From Paenibacillus sp. W2I17 (lineage in GTDB: Bacteria; Bacillota; Bacilli; Paenibacillales; Paenibacillaceae): a DNA stretch of 64,000 bases. The translations under genes were made by a program, and so were the position numbers. The stretch covers positions 310,001-374,000 of the forward strand of contig NZ_JAUSXM010000001.1 in the NCBI RefSeq assembly GCF_030815985.1. The letters run 5' to 3'. Of this stretch, positions 62,750 to 64,000 are shown piece after piece; within the stretch, counting starts at the first letter, position 1, and the number at the start of each line of letters is the position of its first letter. A model generated the notes under the pieces. It searched no databases and was not told where the DNA came from. It saw nothing but the letters and a program-made list of their open reading frames with translations.

Positions 62750-63415
62750 ATGAAATTTTTTATCGATACAGCTAACGTGGAAGATATCCAAAAAGCATAC
62801 AAAATCGGCGTATTGTCTGGTGTAACAACAAACCCATCTTTGGTAGCCAAAGAAGGCGTGAAATTCGAAGATCGTATTGAAGAAATCTTGCGTTTGGTAC
62901 CTGAAGTGGAGTCCGTTTCTGCGGAAGTGACACCAGATGCCCTTACTGCTGAAGAAATGATCGCGCAAGCAGACGAATTGATCAAAATTAACAACAGCGA
63001 CAAAAACATTACGATCAAATTGCCAATGACACTTGCAGGACTTGAAGCTTGCCGTTACTTGACCAAAAAAGGCGTGAAAACCAACGTAACGTTGATCTTC
63101 ACTGTGAATCAGGCGCTTCTGGCTGCTCGTGCTGGTGCGACATATGTATCCCCATTCCTGGGACGTCTTGATGATATCTCCGAAGATGGCGTACAATTGG
63201 TTGCCAAAGTTGCTGAATTATTCCGTACACATAACCTGGATGCACAGATTATTGCTGCTTCTGTAAGACATCCGGATCACGTTACACGTGTTGCGATGGC
63301 TGGAGCACATATTGCTACTGTTCCATTCTCCGTCATTGAACAGATCTCCAAACACCCGCTGACAGATCAAGGTATGGACAAATTTGCAGCGGACTGGAAA
63401 AAAACAGTACAATAA
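62750..63415 (+). CDS. tal: Transaldolase (TalC/FSA-like subfamily)
   Basis: 221 residues: the short, phage-like/TalC transaldolase class. Schiff-base Lys K90 in [25 protein letters not shown] and [29 protein letters not shown] are diagnostic. Transfers dihydroxyacetone units in the pentose phosphate pathway. GGAGGTAATTTAATC precedes ATG. The codons are unusually uniform (high-expression style). Confidence 0.95.
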   Translation: MKFFIDTANVEDIQKAYKIGVLSGVTTNPSLVAKEGVKFEDRIEEILRLVPEVESVSAEVTPDALTAEEMIAQADELIKINNSDKNITIKLPMTLAGLEACRYLTKKGVKTNVTLIFTVNQALLAARAGATYVSPFLGRLDDISEDGVQLVAKVAELFRTHNLDAQIIAASVRHPDHVTRVAMAGAHIATVPFSVIEQISKHPLTDQGMDKFAADWKKTVQ

Positions 63416-63475
63416 TCTATAACCATTCATTCGTTTTAACTTACTATATAAATAATGGAGTATTGGGAGGACATA

Positions 63476-64000
63476 ATGAGTAAAAAACAGATTGGGTGTT
63501 ATTGGATTGGCAGTAATGGGTAAAAACCTAGCTTTGAATATTGAAAGCAAAGGTTTCTCGGTATCGGTATTTAACCGTTCCCCGGAAAAAACGAACGATC
63601 TTCTGAAAGAAGCAGAAGGTAAAAACCTGACAGGTGCGTTCACTATTGAAGAATTCGTGGAATCCCTGGAGTCACCGCGTAAAATTCTGATCATGGTGCA
63701 AGCAGGTAAAGCAACAGATGCAACGATCGAGCAACTGCTTCCTCATCTGGATCAAGGCGACATTATTATCGATGGAGGTAATGCTTACTTCCCTGACACA
63801 CAACGTCGCAGTAAAGAACTGGAAGAAAAAGGTTTCCGCTTCATCGGAGCAGGTGTATCCGGTGGTGAAGAAGGCGCCCTGAAAGGCCCGGCAATCATGC
63901 CAGGTGGACAGGAAAGTGCTTATCAGTTGGTAGAACCGATCCTGACAGCGATCTCCGCTAAAGTTGGCGATGACGCTTGCAGCACATACATCGGACCAGA
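63476..64000 (+). pseudogene. gnd: 6-phosphogluconate dehydrogenase, 5' part, with apparent frameshift (runs off window)
   Basis: ATG 63476 follows GGGAGGACATA. In this frame only [15 protein letters not shown] is read before TAA at 63521. If one G is removed from GGG at 63494-63496 the sequence continues without a break to the window end as a normal NADP-dependent 6[19 protein letters not shown] (nucleotide-binding motif), [30 protein letters not shown], and the active-site segment [19 protein letters not shown]. So the product is Gnd/GndA (oxidises 6-phosphogluconate to ribulose-5-phosphate), but as given the gene is broken. A one-base sequencing error is the simplest explanation; a true mutation would abolish the main gnd unless a second copy exists. 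Confidence 0.85.

Overview
The window looks like a chromosomal segment of a Paenibacillus or a close spore-forming Bacillales relative. The evidence is strong AGGAGG-type ribosome sites, frequent GTG/TTG starts, CotF-like and Pro/Gly/Tyr-rich spore-surface proteins, an LplB/YtcP-type sugar ABC transporter, cre-type CcpA sites, and a narGHJI/ywiC/Crp-Fnr neighbourhood like that of Bacillus. No rRNA, tRNA, CRISPR array, IS element or prophage was recognised. All family names come from reading motifs by eye; no database search was possible.

Region 1 (1-13.7 kb) is an anaerobic nitrate/nitrite respiration block: the 3' end of moaA (molybdopterin), narGHJI, and a NarK-type transporter with an extra C-terminal PAS domain. 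These are followed by a Crp/Fnr regulator, ywiC, a ZIP metal transporter, a Cys-tailed YlbF-like protein, a second Cys-containing Crp/Fnr regulator, and nirK (copper nitrite reductase). Matches to the TGTGA-N6-TCACA box lie before the ZIP, ylbF-like and nirK genes, so these probably form one oxygen/nitrogen-oxide regulon. No nitric oxide reductase is present in the window.

Region 2 (13.9-32.9 kb) is accessory and mixed. It holds a run of SUKH/SMI1-type, beta-propeller and leucine-rich-repeat genes that resembles a toxin-immunity array without a toxin, a Pro/Gly-rich coat-like protein and a cupin with an NxQP repeat tail. Next come a Rieske oxygenase, a carboxymuconolactone decarboxylase plus ECF41-type sigma factor with a recognisable target promoter, a secreted protein, a CotF-like coat protein, a DUF1361 membrane protein, an alpha/beta hydrolase divergent from a TetR regulator, and two class-C beta-lactamase-fold hydrolases.

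Region 3 (33.2-36.2 kb, AT-rich) is a compact four-gene cluster: an SPFH protein with many zinc ribbons, a membrane protein, and two duplicated small membrane proteins ending in the same zinc ribbon. It resembles the B. subtilis ydjGHI membrane-stress genes but is arranged differently.

Region 4 (36.3-50.3 kb) is a carbohydrate locus. It contains a secreted glucoamylase-domain (GH144-like) protein, an LplB/YtcP/lipoprotein transporter with a cre site, a GH130 phosphorylase-like enzyme, and an AraC-type membrane regulator that is frameshifted in this sequence. The locus continues with an amidohydrolase/deacetylase, DgaE-like ammonia-lyase, DgaF-like aldolase, PfkB kinase and GntR regulator. Together these suggest uptake and breakdown of a glycan that yields a glucosaminate-like amino sugar acid, then KDPG, then pyruvate and glyceraldehyde-3-phosphate.

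Region 5 (50.3-64 kb) holds an LRR-like protein, an MmyB-type regulator, an aldo/keto reductase, a second cupin, and a minimal chemosensory operon (MCP-CheW-CheA). A LysR regulator is divergent from zwf, which is followed by tal and gnd (pentose phosphate pathway). The start of gnd carries an apparent one-base insertion. The window ends inside gnd.
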